Shown here piece after piece: positions 17,688 through 27,492 of a DNA stretch of 64,000 nucleotides. The notes below the pieces were generated by a model, which was given only the letters and a program-made list of their open reading frames with translations, searched no databases and was not told the DNA's origin. The stretch's first letter is position 1, and the number at the start of each line of letters is the position of its first letter. This stretch comes from Tenacibaculum larymnensis (GTDB lineage: Bacteria; Bacteroidota; Bacteroidia; Flavobacteriales; Flavobacteriaceae). The stretch covers positions 1-64,000 of the forward strand of contig NZ_JAIWJY010000007.1 in NCBI RefSeq assembly GCF_028829235.1, written 5' to 3'. The position numbers were made by a program, and so were the translations under genes.

Positions 17688-19189
17688 TTTATATACCTTT
17701 TTGCTAAATTATTTATCTGTTCTGAAATAGATAACTTTACTACTACAAAAACATAAACTGCAATAATTAGTATACTTTTTAAAATAATGTTTATTATGGG
17801 GTGAATTGGAAAGTCTGAAAAGTAAAACTCAGGTACTGAGAAGTTCCAAAAATTAAATCCTAAAAATATTATTAAGACAATAAGAATCATTAAAAATGTT
17901 TTATTAGTAAAAGGCGTCATATTAAACTTTTCTTTTACAAACCATAGTTTAAATGTATTAAATATTAAAACTGTAATAAGCGTTGCTAGTGCTAACCCTT
18001 TCGTTCCCATTTCTAAATCATTAAAAAAGTAAATATTTAAAAAATATACAGAAAAGGCCATTCCTAAACCTACAGGTAAAGTAATACGATAAAATTTAGA
18101 ATTGCTTATAATAGCACCATTACTACCTAATGACATTAAAAATAACTTTGCAGACGAGATTAATAATACTACTAGTACTCCTTCTTTTCCATAATTTTTA
18201 TTCGGCATCAGCCTGAATAATTCCTCCACATTACAATTCACTAGGACAAAAAACAGTCCACCAATCAACAATAAGTTAATAGAACTTTTTTTGTATAAAT
18301 TCTCTGTTTCTTTAGGATTATTTTCATTAAGTGCCTTAGAGGTTAATGGCTGTAAAATTTGTCCCATAGCTCTGCTTGGGGCTTCTATAAACGATCCTAT
18401 AAACACAGCTACTGTATAATATGCAGCTGTAGCAAGACCTTCTTTGCCTGGTATCATTACTTTATCTATATCTAAAATAATAGCCCCAGCACTACCTGCT
18501 AAAATAATATAAAAAGTATATCTCAATACTTCTTTAAAGTTACTTGGTAAACTAAATGTAAATTTTGGTGTATACAAACGAAAAGCGTATGTCATCATTA
18601 GCAAAACTCTAAATATATATGCTACCGACATATAAATTAAAAACTCTTCTTTAGTTATTACATTAAAGTACACAGCTAAAAGTAAAACCATTACTGCCAC
18701 TCTATTGTATAATTCTTTTAAAAGATTTCCAAAAACTGACTGCATTTGTACCCTTGCCCAAGAGTAAAACACTTCAAAATAAGCACATGCAACAGCTATT
18801 ATATAAATATAGATTGTGTAGTCTTCAATTATTAAATTCTCATTAGCTCCACTTTCTACTACATAACTCATAATCCAATCATGAAAGAAATTCCAAAAAT
18901 ACCCTATTGGAATTGCTATGAATAATGGTAAAAAAATTATGGTGCTTAAAAACTTATCTTTTTCTACCTTCGATGTATACCCTGAAAAAAACTTTATTAT
19001 AGTAAAATGAACTCCGAAAGCTGTTATAGGCATTATTAAATTTGAAGCAGAAAACACATAGGTTGCTAACCCGTAATACTCATCACCTAAAAATCGTGTA
19101 TATAATACTAGGGTATTAATACCTCCAATTAAAAATCCTAAATAAATTATTAAGGTGTTTCTGAATGATTGTTTAAATACAATTCCCAA
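17684..19189 (-). CDS. Polysaccharide flippase (Wzx-like, oligosaccharide exporter)
   Basis: 501 residues, all hydrophobic with about 14 membrane helices, the size and pattern of MOP-superfamily flippases that move lipid-linked sugar units across the inner membrane. It opens with FKQSFRNTLIIYLGFLIGGINTLVLYTRFLG, the usual first helix with conserved Gly and Arg. Last gene of a four-gene minus-strand unit, starting one base after the wecB-like gene stops. No polymerase (wzy) or initiating transferase is in the window. Confidence 0.88.
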   Translation of the reverse strand: MGIVFKQSFRNTLIIYLGFLIGGINTLVLYTRFLGDEYYGLATYVFSASNLIMPITAFGVHFTIIKFFSGYTSKVEKDKFLSTIIFLPLFIAIPIGYFWNFFHDWIMSYVVESGANENLIIEDYTIYIYIIAVACAYFEVFYSWARVQMQSVFGNLLKELYNRVAVMVLLLAVYFNVITKEEFLIYMSVAYIFRVLLMMTYAFRLYTPKFTFSLPSNFKEVLRYTFYIILAGSAGAIILDIDKVMIPGKEGLATAAYYTVAVFIGSFIEAPSRAMGQILQPLTSKALNENNPKETENLYKKSSINLLLIGGLFFVLVNCNVEELFRLMPNKNYGKEGVLVVLLISSAKLFLMSLGSNGAIISNSKFYRITLPVGLGMAFSVYFLNIYFFNDLEMGTKGLALATLITVLIFNTFKLWFVKEKFNMTPFTNKTFLMILIVLIIFLGFNFWNFSVPEFYFSDFPIHPIINIILKSILIIAVYVFVVVKLSISEQINNLAKRYIK

Positions 19190-19190
19190 T

Positions 19191-20276
19191 TTATTCTTTT
19201 ATTAACTTTAGTATTGATTGATATATTTTTTCTCCTACATTCTCTCCATACAACTGCTCTTTAAAATCTTTTGTTGTCGCTAAAAACTGTTGGAAATAAT
19301 TTTCTATTTTTTTTGCACTAGCTCCAGTTATAGCTGCATAACCGTTATCTACTAATTCTTTCCACTCTGTTTCATCCCTTATTATTATACAAAACTTCTT
19401 ATTAAAAAAAGCCTCTTTTTGTAATCCTCCACTATCAGTAATAACCAAGCTACAGTTTTTTAACAACTCTAACATTGAAAAATAACCTACAGGTTCTATA
19501 AAAGTAACGTTTGGTTGCAATTGGTATTTCTCTAACATCTTTTTTGTTCTCGGATGCAAAGGAAATATCACTTCTTTTGTTTTATGAATCTCTTCTAGAG
19601 CAGAGAAAATATTAGTTAGCTTACCTTCACTATCTGTATTTTCTTGACGGTGGATTGTTGCTAACACAAACTCTTTTTTCTTTAAACCTAAGTCTTTAAT
19701 AATAGTTGACTTCTCTTCGGAAACTTGACTATAAAACTCTACAGCATCTTTCATTATATCACCGTGCTTCTCTATCAAAATATCAAAACTATCAAAGCCT
19801 TCATTTCTTAAATTTGACACAGCAATATCTGTTGGGCAACTTAGTAAATTCCCTATTCTATCAGTTAAAATACGGTTAATTTCTTCAGGCATTAGCATAT
19901 TAAATGAACGTAATCCTGCTTCAATATGCACTACTTTGATATGAAGTTTTTTTGCTGCTAAAGCTCCAGCTAAAGTTGAATTAGTATCTCCGTATACAAC
20001 AACTACATTAGGCTTTTCCGTTAGTAAAATTTCTTCAATTTTTTCTAGCATTTGCCCCGTCATTGCCCCATGATTCAGTCCATTAATATTCAAGTTATAC
20101 TTAGGCGTAGGAATTTGCATTTCATCAAAAAAAACAGCGCTCATGTTTGCATCAAAATGTTGTCCTGTATGCACTATTACTTCTTCAACTTCATTGTGTT
20201 TTTGAACCACTCTACTTAACACGGCTCCCTTTATAAATTGCGGACGTGCACCTAATATAGTTACTATTTTTTTCAA
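19191..20276 (-). CDS. wecB: UDP-N-acetylglucosamine 2-epimerase (non-hydrolysing)
   Basis: 361 residues. KKIVTILGARPQFIK at the start, HTGQHFD, VYGDTNSTLAGALAAKKL, HIEAGLRSFNMLMPEEINRILTDRI, and TDSGGLQKEAF near 283-293 are the complete set of WecB landmarks. It interconverts UDP-GlcNAc and UDP-ManNAc in the cytosol, supplying ManNAc-type sugars for surface polymers. The reading frame overlaps the upstream glycosyltransferase by four bases. No WecC dehydrogenase follows. Confidence 0.93.
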   Translation of the reverse strand: MKKIVTILGARPQFIKGAVLSRVVQKHNEVEEVIVHTGQHFDANMSAVFFDEMQIPTPKYNLNINGLNHGAMTGQMLEKIEEILLTEKPNVVVVYGDTNSTLAGALAAKKLHIKVVHIEAGLRSFNMLMPEEINRILTDRIGNLLSCPTDIAVSNLRNEGFDSFDILIEKHGDIMKDAVEFYSQVSEEKSTIIKDLGLKKKEFVLATIHRQENTDSEGKLTNIFSALEEIHKTKEVIFPLHPRTKKMLEKYQLQPNVTFIEPVGYFSMLELLKNCSLVITDSGGLQKEAFFNKKFCIIIRDETEWKELVDNGYAAITGASAKKIENYFQQFLATTKDFKEQLYGENVGEKIYQSILKLIKE

Positions 20277-21553
20277 GAATTAACGACTTGTTTTAATATG
20301 ATAGATAATTTTTCAGTTAGCTTTTTTCGATGATATTGCTCTATGTTTTCAGAATTAACTTCTAAAGTTCCTTTCTTATATTCATTATAGAAAAGTTTAA
20401 TTTCTTTTTTCATTTTTACTACATCATCAAAATCAACAATAGTCCCTGAGTTAGTTTTAGCCAATATTTTTGCTAAATCACCATCTTCTGGACCTACTGC
20501 TAAGATAGGACGTTTTGCTTGCAAATATTCAAAAATTTTACCTGTTATAATCCCTTTAGCACTTGGCACTTTATTTACTGCTAACAATAAGACCTGTGAT
20601 TTTCTTTGGTGTTGCTGTACTTCTTGGTGAGGAACATAAGCAATTTTTGTAATATTTTTAAACTGATATCGTTCTAAAGTTTTTTCAACTTCTTTAGCTA
20701 CTTTTCCTATAAGTTTAATTTCTAAGTCTTCTGTAAATTCATTATTTTCTACACATAACTCTGATAAAGCTTTCCACAAAACCTTAGGGTTTCTATCTGC
20801 ATTCATCAAGCCTATATGTGTTATTGAAAATTTTTTATCAAGAACAACATTTTCTTTATCATTCAATTCAGAATCAAACCCATTGGTTATAACGTGAATG
20901 TTTTTGGAAAATTTTTGATAATTCATTTTCATTGTTTCCCCCACTACCAAACTTGCATCAGCATATTTTAGGACTTCCTCCTCTAGCTTATAATGTTTTA
21001 TTTTAGATTTTTCAGTTAGAGGTAATTGATGAAAATAATCAATATCTGTCCAGGGGTCTCTAAAATCTGCAATCCATTTTACTCCTAACTCTTTTTTTAA
21101 TTGCAACCCAATTAAATGTAAACTATGAGGTGGTCCAGTAGTTATGATAGCATCAATATTATTCTCTTTTAAATATTTTTTTAGCTTTTTTACTGAAGGT
21201 TTTACCCAAAATTTTCGTGCATCAGGAATAAAATAGTTAGCACGAATATACTGCATAACCTTCCCTACAAAACTTGGGTTAGGATCTAGAAATCCTGCAC
21301 TTGTTTTTGTTTCTTTTTTCTTAAAAACAGATAATAAATCATTAGGTTCCCATATCGGTGTTTTAAATACTTCTAAATTCTTAGGAACATCTTTTTTTAG
21401 TGATTCATCTATAATCGGGTATGTTGCCCCGTCAACAGTAAAAACTACTGGCTCAATATTAAAATTTCTTAAATATTTTACAAACTTCAACCATCGTTGT
21501 ACACCAGAACCTCCAGAAGGCACCCAATAATATGTAATTATTAATACTTTCAA
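20273..21553 (-). CDS. Glycosyltransferase, GT4-like
   Basis: 426 residues with two Rossmann-like halves. The N-terminal half starts KVLIITYYWVPSGGSGVQRWLKFVKYL, whose Gly-rich acceptor-site loop is typical of GT-B retaining enzymes; DFRDPWTDIDYFHQLP lies near 165. The C-terminal half has GKIFEYLQAKRPILAVGPEDGD near 345-365, the nucleotide-sugar loop. It has 4-base and 1-base contacts with its neighbours, so it belongs to the polysaccharide operon. Sugar specificity cannot be read. Confidence 0.88.
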   Translation of the reverse strand: MKVLIITYYWVPSGGSGVQRWLKFVKYLRNFNIEPVVFTVDGATYPIIDESLKKDVPKNLEVFKTPIWEPNDLLSVFKKKETKTSAGFLDPNPSFVGKVMQYIRANYFIPDARKFWVKPSVKKLKKYLKENNIDAIITTGPPHSLHLIGLQLKKELGVKWIADFRDPWTDIDYFHQLPLTEKSKIKHYKLEEEVLKYADASLVVGETMKMNYQKFSKNIHVITNGFDSELNDKENVVLDKKFSITHIGLMNADRNPKVLWKALSELCVENNEFTEDLEIKLIGKVAKEVEKTLERYQFKNITKIAYVPHQEVQQHQRKSQVLLLAVNKVPSAKGIITGKIFEYLQAKRPILAVGPEDGDLAKILAKTNSGTIVDFDDVVKMKKEIKLFYNEYKKGTLEVNSENIEQYHRKKLTEKLSIILKQVVNS

Positions 21554-21554
21554 A

Positions 21555-22739
21555 TTATAAACTGTTGTACAAGTTTATTAATTCTTTAGAAGTTTTATCC
21601 CATGTGAATTCATTTCTAACAAAAGTTTCACCATTCTTCCCTAGTCTTTCTCTTAATTGTTCTTCTTTGTACAGTGTTAAAACTTTCTTTGTAAAATCAG
21701 CTACATTTTTTTCTTCGTGCACAAATCCAGCCTCTACTCTTTTAATTAAATTTTTCTGTGCTATTGCATTACTCACCAATAAAGGTTTTCCTAGGCTCAT
21801 ATATTGAAATAATTTATTAGCATATGCTACATCATGTTGAATATTTCTATGTAAGGGTGAAATACATATATCACTTATCTTAATATATGATGGAAATAGT
21901 GATACATCTTTCCAACCTTCAAAATCAACATTTTCTTCTAATTTCAATTCTTTTACTTTTGCTTTTAAAATAGTATCTGTTGTATTTTTTCCTACTATAA
22001 CTAATTTCAGATTTGTTATTTCTTTTCTAATTTCTTTAACAGCTTCTATAGCTGTTAGCAACCCTCTCCTAGTATGCGTATCTCCTAAATATAAAATCAC
22101 AAACTTATTTTCATACTTTTTCTTAATTCTTTCATTAGCTGTATATTTTTCATAAAATGTTCTCCTTATAGTATTAGGTACCAGGACTATTTTATCTTCA
22201 GGTAACTTTATTCTTTCTTTTAACTCATTTACAAACTCTTGAGAAACTGTAATCACTTTATCTGATTGTTTTACAAATTCCTCTTCTTTTTTCTTCCATC
22301 TTTTTAGAGAGATAATATATTTACCAGGAAATTTTTGCATATGAGGATAAAACTTCATTACTTCTGGCATGTTATCATGTAAGTCTAAAATAATTGGTAA
22401 TTTATATTTTTTATTTGCTTTAAAAACAGCTTCAGCAATTCTAATATCATGAACATGCACAGCTTCAATAGTATTATGAGACAAAAAACTTGCTATTTTT
22501 TTTTTCATTATTAAAGAATAAAAAGGAACTGTGTAAGCTAATGCAGATAATTTATATTCTAACTTATTTGATTTATATCTCTTTACACTTATTCCATTAA
22601 TAAGTTCTTCTAAAAGTTCATTATCATAAGTTAAACAGAATAAAAAAACTTCATGACCCGATTTTATTAGCTCTATCGCTTCATTCTCTACACGAGGATC
22701 AGGCGGGAAAGTTTTATCTAAAATCATTCCTATCCTCAT
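21555..22739 (-). CDS. Glycosyltransferase, GT4 family
   Basis: 394 residues, first gene of the four-gene polysaccharide unit. RIGMILDKTFPPDPRVENEA begins the acceptor half; VHVHDIRIAEAV and LDLHDNMPE follow; the donor half has VILYLGDTHTRRG, the DICISPLHRN segment and YMSLGKPLLVSN near 320-332 with the downstream Glu-rich binding site. Typical GT-B fold. It starts right at the edge of a 639-base gap that should hold its promoter. Confidence 0.88.
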   Translation of the reverse strand: MRIGMILDKTFPPDPRVENEAIELIKSGHEVFLFCLTYDNELLEELINGISVKRYKSNKLEYKLSALAYTVPFYSLIMKKKIASFLSHNTIEAVHVHDIRIAEAVFKANKKYKLPIILDLHDNMPEVMKFYPHMQKFPGKYIISLKRWKKKEEEFVKQSDKVITVSQEFVNELKERIKLPEDKIVLVPNTIRRTFYEKYTANERIKKKYENKFVILYLGDTHTRRGLLTAIEAVKEIRKEITNLKLVIVGKNTTDTILKAKVKELKLEENVDFEGWKDVSLFPSYIKISDICISPLHRNIQHDVAYANKLFQYMSLGKPLLVSNAIAQKNLIKRVEAGFVHEEKNVADFTKKVLTLYKEEQLRERLGKNGETFVRNEFTWDKTSKELINLYNSL

Positions 22740-23151
22740 CTCTTATTCTTATTTGTATAATCAATATAATACTTTGTTTTTTTAGTATATATCCAATTAT
22801 TAATTACTTTTTTATTTATCATCATCTCTAGAATTATCTTCTGGCGAATAATTTTATTGTTTGTTCCTATTTATAACAACTTAAATATTTCAGTATATAT
22901 ACTTTAAATTTTAAAAAATATTATTATTGTTACTTGTTATTTTTATTATTGGTTAATACCAAATCCAAATATTCAAATTAATAATAAACGCCCTTAAGTT
23001 ATAAATTAAAAAGTATAAAATATTTTAAGTTAAATCATAACTTCAATAGAAGTAAATTAATAAAATGTTGCTTCCAACAAATGTATTATTATTTTATCAT
23101 TTGAAGTAACAAGAATAAAAATAGGTTTGTATAGAACCTATATTAAAACAA

Positions 23152-23180
23152 AAAAGCGAAGAAATAATTTCCTCGCTTTT
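23152..23180. terminator. Hairpin terminator
   Basis: AAAAGCGAAGAAA pairs with TTTCCTCGCTTTT with one mismatch and a 3-base loop. The minus strand has the better T-run (CTTTTTTGTTTT), pointing to an RNA arriving from the right, where there is no intact minus-strand gene. Confidence 0.7.
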
Positions 23181-23218
23181 AACTTTCTAATTTTCCATAG
23201 CAATCCGTACTTAATTAC

Positions 23219-23272
23219 TAGTACATTTTACTTACAGCAAACATACCATTGTTCTCCTCATTAAAAAAGTAT
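23219..23272 (-). pseudogene. Possible 3' remnant of a lost gene
   Basis: On the minus strand the frame ending NEENNGMFAVSKMY-stop (stop TAG near 23219-23221) is closed upstream by a TAA about 17 codons earlier. About 40 bases after the stop comes the terminator at 23152-23180. A coding-like tail followed by its own terminator, with no body, is what a deletion would leave. It may also be chance; the peptide was not matched to a family. Confidence 0.25.
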
Positions 23273-23279
23273 TATATGT

Positions 23280-23297
23280 CGTATTTTATAAAAAGCA
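23280..23297. promoter_or_regulatory. Operator-like inverted repeat, upstream copy
   Basis: CGTATTTTATAAAAAGCA is an imperfect copy of the palindrome at 23331. Centre-to-centre distance is 51 bases, close to five helical turns. It sits where the -33 region of the TATATTTG promoter would be. Confidence 0.35.
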
Positions 23298-23310
23298 TAA
23301 ACAAAAATGT

Positions 23311-23318
23311 TATATTTG
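23311..23318 (+). promoter_or_regulatory. Candidate -7 promoter box of the TPR-AraC gene
   Basis: TATATTTG, an exact TAnnTTTG match, 61 bases before the ATG and located between two related inverted repeats. Confidence 0.5.
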
Positions 23319-23330
23319 GCTACTGAAAAT

Positions 23331-23348
23331 TGCTTTTTGTAAAAAGCA
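23331..23348. promoter_or_regulatory. Perfect palindrome, possible operator
   Basis: TGCTTTTTGTAAAAAGCA has two perfect 8-base arms around GT. It lies just after the expected transcription start and 31 bases before the ATG of the regulator, a common place for an autorepression site. A related sequence occurs at 32616-32633. Confidence 0.4.
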
Positions 23349-23378
23349 TATGTTTCCTTTTTTGACTTTACTATAACA

Positions 23379-25100
23379 ATGACCAAATATTTACTTACCA
23401 TATTTATTACTCTTTTTTTTTCAAATAAAATTGTTTCACAAACAAAATATTTAGACTCTATTCATAGAAATAAAGTTTATTACTTTAAAAACTTAAATAA
23501 TGATAGTTTATTCTATTATTCTAAAAAGCTACAGCAATCTAATAATAAACTATCAAAAGTAATAGGCCTTTCTGCAGAAGCCTATATATACCATAGACAA
23601 AAAAAATACAAAAAGGCAGAAGAAGCTGCATTAAAACTAATAGAGAAAACTAACTATTACTTAAACAATTCTACAAATGAAAAGCAAGTTTTTCTTGAAG
23701 CCAAAGTATCTGGTTTAAATAGGCTCTTTTGGATTAAAAAAAATCAAGAAGATTATACTCAAGCATATGAGTATTTAATCCAAATGCAAAAAACAAATGA
23801 ACAACATCCTAATAAGAAACATAATAAATATTTAAGATATAAAATAAACATTAAGGCCTCAAAAGCTATTATAAAACAAGCTTTAAAAATGGATATTGAG
23901 GCGAAAAAAATTTTATTAAGTGCTTATAAAGATAGTAATTCAGGTCTATTAAAAAAACTTAATGACAATACTTTTTTTTTACAACAAAAAGCTGACATCC
24001 TAAACTCTTTAGGAAACACATACATTTCAATCAATAGAAATAACTCCTTAAAAAGAAATTACAATAGACATAATAACTCTTACCTTGATTCTGCTTCGTA
24101 TTATTATGACAAAGCTTTTGAAATAACGAAACTTTTTAATCCTCCTCATGAAGATTCCGAGATTATTTATAATTTTAGAAAAACTGAAGTTTTTATGGCT
24201 AGAAAAGAATTTTCCAAAGCCATTGATTTAATTAACAATTATAAAAATATAAGTAACGGATACCCATATTTTCATAGAGAATATTTTCAAAAAGCTATCT
24301 GCTTTCACAACTTAAAAAAACCTGATTCTGCGATTTATTATTCAAACAAACTCTTAAAGAATCATAAAAAATGTGAAACAAGTAAACTTATTACCATTTA
24401 CGATATACTTTCAAAGGAATATAACAACTTAAATAAATTAGATAGCGCTTATAAATATTCTAAACTTACTTTAGATCAGTATAACCTCGCAAAAAACACT
24501 AAGGATAAAACTTTTAATTTATTTTACAATAATAACTTTGAACAAGCTCAACAACTCAACAAAACTATAGAAAAAAGAGAAGCTAAAAAGCAACGAAATC
24601 TTATCATTTCTTTTATAGTATTACTATTAACTTTTATTATTATCACCTTTTATCTTTTAAATAAAGAGAAAGAAAAGAAAAAAGAGCTTATTTTAATAAT
24701 GAATAAAAATAAGCCTACAGAAACTGAAAGAAAAGAGTACAATATAGACGAAGCTTTAGAAAATAAAATTCTCCACGAATTTAAAAACGTAACTGAAAGT
24801 TTAGACTTTTTAAAACCTGATTTTTCAATTAATTACATTGCTGAAAAACTAGACACTAACACTACATATATTTCATTTGTTTTTAATAAACATCATGATG
24901 AATCTTTTAAACAATACTGTACTAAGCTTAAAATTAACTATGTGGTAGAAAAGTTAAAGACAGACAAAAACTTTAGAAAATATTCTATACAAGCCATAGC
25001 TGAAGAAATAGGCTATACCAATGCATCTGCTTTTACAAGAGCATTTAAAAAACACATTGGTATAACTCCTTCTGCTTTTTTAAAAAATATTGAGAATTAG
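23379..25100 (+). CDS. TPR-membrane-AraC transcription regulator
   Basis: 573 residues. A signal-anchor (ITLFFSNKIVSQ) is followed by a mostly helical TPR-like region to about 400, one membrane helix near 408-427 (LIISFIVLLLTFIIITFYLL), and a C-terminal AraC double HTH (about 455-570) with INYIAEKLDTNTTYISFVFNKH and the AraC signature IAEEIGYTNASAFTRAFKKHIGITPSAF. The design is a one-protein sensor: periplasmic TPR domain, cytosolic DNA-binding domain. The stop overlaps the converging YfhO gene by four bases. The upstream palindromes suggest self-regulation. Confidence 0.9.
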   Translation: MTKYLLTIFITLFFSNKIVSQTKYLDSIHRNKVYYFKNLNNDSLFYYSKKLQQSNNKLSKVIGLSAEAYIYHRQKKYKKAEEAALKLIEKTNYYLNNSTNEKQVFLEAKVSGLNRLFWIKKNQEDYTQAYEYLIQMQKTNEQHPNKKHNKYLRYKINIKASKAIIKQALKMDIEAKKILLSAYKDSNSGLLKKLNDNTFFLQQKADILNSLGNTYISINRNNSLKRNYNRHNNSYLDSASYYYDKAFEITKLFNPPHEDSEIIYNFRKTEVFMARKEFSKAIDLINNYKNISNGYPYFHREYFQKAICFHNLKKPDSAIYYSNKLLKNHKKCETSKLITIYDILSKEYNNLNKLDSAYKYSKLTLDQYNLAKNTKDKTFNLFYNNNFEQAQQLNKTIEKREAKKQRNLIISFIVLLLTFIIITFYLLNKEKEKKKELILIMNKNKPTETERKEYNIDEALENKILHEFKNVTESLDFLKPDFSINYIAEKLDTNTTYISFVFNKHHDESFKQYCTKLKINYVVEKLKTDKNFRKYSIQAIAEEIGYTNASAFTRAFKKHIGITPSAFLKNIEN

Positions 25101-27490
25101 TTCTTCTTTCTTTTTATTACAAACCAACCAATAGGTATTATCAGTAATAAAGCATAACAGAATAAAGACAATAAACTTCCTGTTTTTATTACTCTAGGCT
25201 CATATTTAAAAGTTATAGTATGTTTTCCTTTAGGAACCTCCATTCCTCTTAAAACATAGTTTATTCTATAGTATGGTACACTTTTTCCATCAAAAAAAGC
25301 ATTCCATCCATCTTTATAATAAATTTCCGAAAATACAGCAAATTGATTTGAATTTGTATTTGACTCATACACCAATTCAGTAAGGTCTTTCTTTACTAAA
25401 GAAATAGTAGCTGTTGAATCTTTTTGAAATGTATCAACTTCTACTTTAAACTCCTTTGAGTTAATAACCGCTTCTGATTTAGTATTCAAACTATCTAATG
25501 CTATAATTTCTTCATTAGCTGAATTAACCTCTTTTAAAGAGTTTACAAACCATGCGTTTCCGTTCGCTTTAGGGTTTTCTTGAAATTGTTCATCACTGAT
25601 AATAAAGTACTTGGTATTTAACATATTTAGTACTTCCATATTATTTTTAGCTATTTGATAATCAAACAACTCTTGATAACGTTTCATTTTTGCAGCATGG
25701 TACCCTCCTATCGAATTATGGAAATATGAAGTTCTACCATCTTGCATAGGACTTACACTAAAATTAACAACTCTGTAATATCCTTTATCTTTTAAAATTT
25801 CTGTATCAGCTTTTGTTGCTGTAAATGGTTTTTGTACTCTTCTTGCTGATGTAAAATCTTCTTTATTAACATAATTAGCATCTATTGATACTAAATCAAA
25901 AATTATGAGTCCTCCCAATACAATTAACACAGACACTTGCTTCAGTTTTCCTTTTAAATAAAACCATAACATTCCTGAAACAGCTAAAACTAATAATAGA
26001 GAACGTAAACTATCGTTAAATAACATTGATTTTCTATCTGCTATTAAAGCATCAATTAATTCTGGAAGTTGTTGATATTGTGCATCACGTAATCCTTCAA
26101 AAGCAAACAAACTAGACCCAAACAGTAAGAATAGTAAAGAAATACCTCCTACAATATAAAAAGCTTTCTTTACTGCATCTCCTTTTTCTTCGGAAGAATT
26201 CTCAGAAGAGAAAAATTCTTTCAATGCTAGAACTCCTAACAACGGAACACATAATTCTGCAATTACTTGAATAGACGAAACTGCTCTAAACTTATTATAC
26301 AAAGGAACATAGTCGATAAAAAAGTTCGTTATTATAGAGAAGTTTTTACCCCAACTTAATACAATGGAAAAAATAGTAGCTGCAACCAACCAATATTTTA
26401 GTCGTCCTTTTACTAAGAAAATTCCTAAAAAGAATAAGAAAAAAACAATTACACCAATATAAGCTGGTGCTTCAACAATAGGCTGTTTTCCCCAATAAGT
26501 TAAAACTTGACTGGAATAATCTTTTGCTACACTTCTACCTGCATTTTGTTCTAAAACTTGATAAAAATTAGAGCTCTCACCTAACTCTTCAACTGTTCCT
26601 CCACCCATAAAGCGAGGAATCATTAAATTAAATGTTTCAGCAATACCATAACTATACTCTGTTATGTACTCCTTATCTAATCCAGAAGATTTTTCTTTAG
26701 GCATCCCATCAGGAGTAATTGTTAATTCCGATTTACCTCGTGTACTATAATCAGCATATTCTTTCATAGCTAACAACCTAGTAGAATTGGCTCCAATACC
26801 GATTAACATTGCTGCGACCAAAATAGCTGCTTGTTTAAAAAATATAGGTAGCGTTTTAGCTTTGAAAGCTTCTACAAACTCTACAATAGCTAAAATCAAC
26901 AAACAAAACCCTAAATAATAAGTCATCTGCGGATGATTTGAATAAATTTCTAAAGCCATTGCCAAAGCCGTTAGAATAAATCCGAGTAAATATCGTTTTC
27001 TAAAAATATAAATTACTCCTGCAATCACCATTGGCATGTAGCCTATAGCATGCGCTTTCGCATTGTGTCCTGCTCCAAAAATAATTATCAGATAGGTAGA
27101 AAACCCAAAGGACAAGCTACCTAAAACAGCTAGCTTCCAATCTACCTTTAAAGCTGTTAACAGCAAGAAAAAACTTAAAAAATATAAGAAAAGGTAATCT
27201 GCTGGTCTAGGTAAAAAACGAATTGCTTTATCTATATAACGCACAAAATCATTAGGATAATAAGCACTTACTTGATACGCAGGCATTCCGCTAAAAGCAT
27301 TATCTAACCAATAAGGTTCTTCTCCTCTTTCTGCTCTATATTCTTTTACATCTTTTGACATTCCTATAAACTGGGTAATGTCACTTTGTTTAATTTGTTT
27401 TCCGTTTAAAACCGGATTAAAATACAATACGGATGCTATTGCAAAAACAATAATTGCTATTGCAAACGGTAAAAATTTCTTTAAGTTCAT
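25097..27490 (-). CDS. YfhO family membrane protein
   Basis: 797 residues with about 12 membrane helices in the first two thirds, a soluble domain near 560-760, and a last helix at the C-terminus (SLFCYALLLIIPIGWFVIKRKK). Landmarks include ITQFIGMSKDVKEYRAERGEEPYWLDNAFSGMPAY after the first helix, a substrate-loop region of GT-C-like proteins, and the closing GKHTITFKYEPRV. In Gram-positives YfhO helps glycosylate lipoteichoic acid; in Bacteroidota its acceptor is unknown. It follows the DUF4834 gene with two bases between. Confidence 0.87.
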   Translation of the reverse strand: MNLKKFLPFAIAIIVFAIASVLYFNPVLNGKQIKQSDITQFIGMSKDVKEYRAERGEEPYWLDNAFSGMPAYQVSAYYPNDFVRYIDKAIRFLPRPADYLFLYFLSFFLLLTALKVDWKLAVLGSLSFGFSTYLIIIFGAGHNAKAHAIGYMPMVIAGVIYIFRKRYLLGFILTALAMALEIYSNHPQMTYYLGFCLLILAIVEFVEAFKAKTLPIFFKQAAILVAAMLIGIGANSTRLLAMKEYADYSTRGKSELTITPDGMPKEKSSGLDKEYITEYSYGIAETFNLMIPRFMGGGTVEELGESSNFYQVLEQNAGRSVAKDYSSQVLTYWGKQPIVEAPAYIGVIVFFLFFLGIFLVKGRLKYWLVAATIFSIVLSWGKNFSIITNFFIDYVPLYNKFRAVSSIQVIAELCVPLLGVLALKEFFSSENSSEEKGDAVKKAFYIVGGISLLFLLFGSSLFAFEGLRDAQYQQLPELIDALIADRKSMLFNDSLRSLLLVLAVSGMLWFYLKGKLKQVSVLIVLGGLIIFDLVSIDANYVNKEDFTSARRVQKPFTATKADTEILKDKGYYRVVNFSVSPMQDGRTSYFHNSIGGYHAAKMKRYQELFDYQIAKNNMEVLNMLNTKYFIISDEQFQENPKANGNAWFVNSLKEVNSANEEIIALDSLNTKSEAVINSKEFKVEVDTFQKDSTATISLVKKDLTELVYESNTNSNQFAVFSEIYYKDGWNAFFDGKSVPYYRINYVLRGMEVPKGKHTITFKYEPRVIKTGSLLSLFCYALLLIIPIGWFVIKRKKN

Positions 27491-27492
27491 GG

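Larger units (their letters stand above)
22740..23378. other. Intergenic region, 639 bases
   Basis: The left 380 bases are very AT-rich with no convincing frame. Then come a small hairpin ATAGGTT/AACCTAT (23121-23141) and a stronger one at 23152-23180, both followed by T-runs on the minus strand. A short minus-strand frame ending in a stop near 23219 may be the tail of a lost gene. The right 100 bases hold the promoter of the TPR-AraC gene with two inverted repeats. See separate entries. Confidence 0.5.

Noticed and set aside
17684..22739. Complete capsule or O-antigen locus
   Set aside because: Only flippase, epimerase and two transferases are present; no polymerase, initiating transferase or export genes, so a full locus is not claimed.
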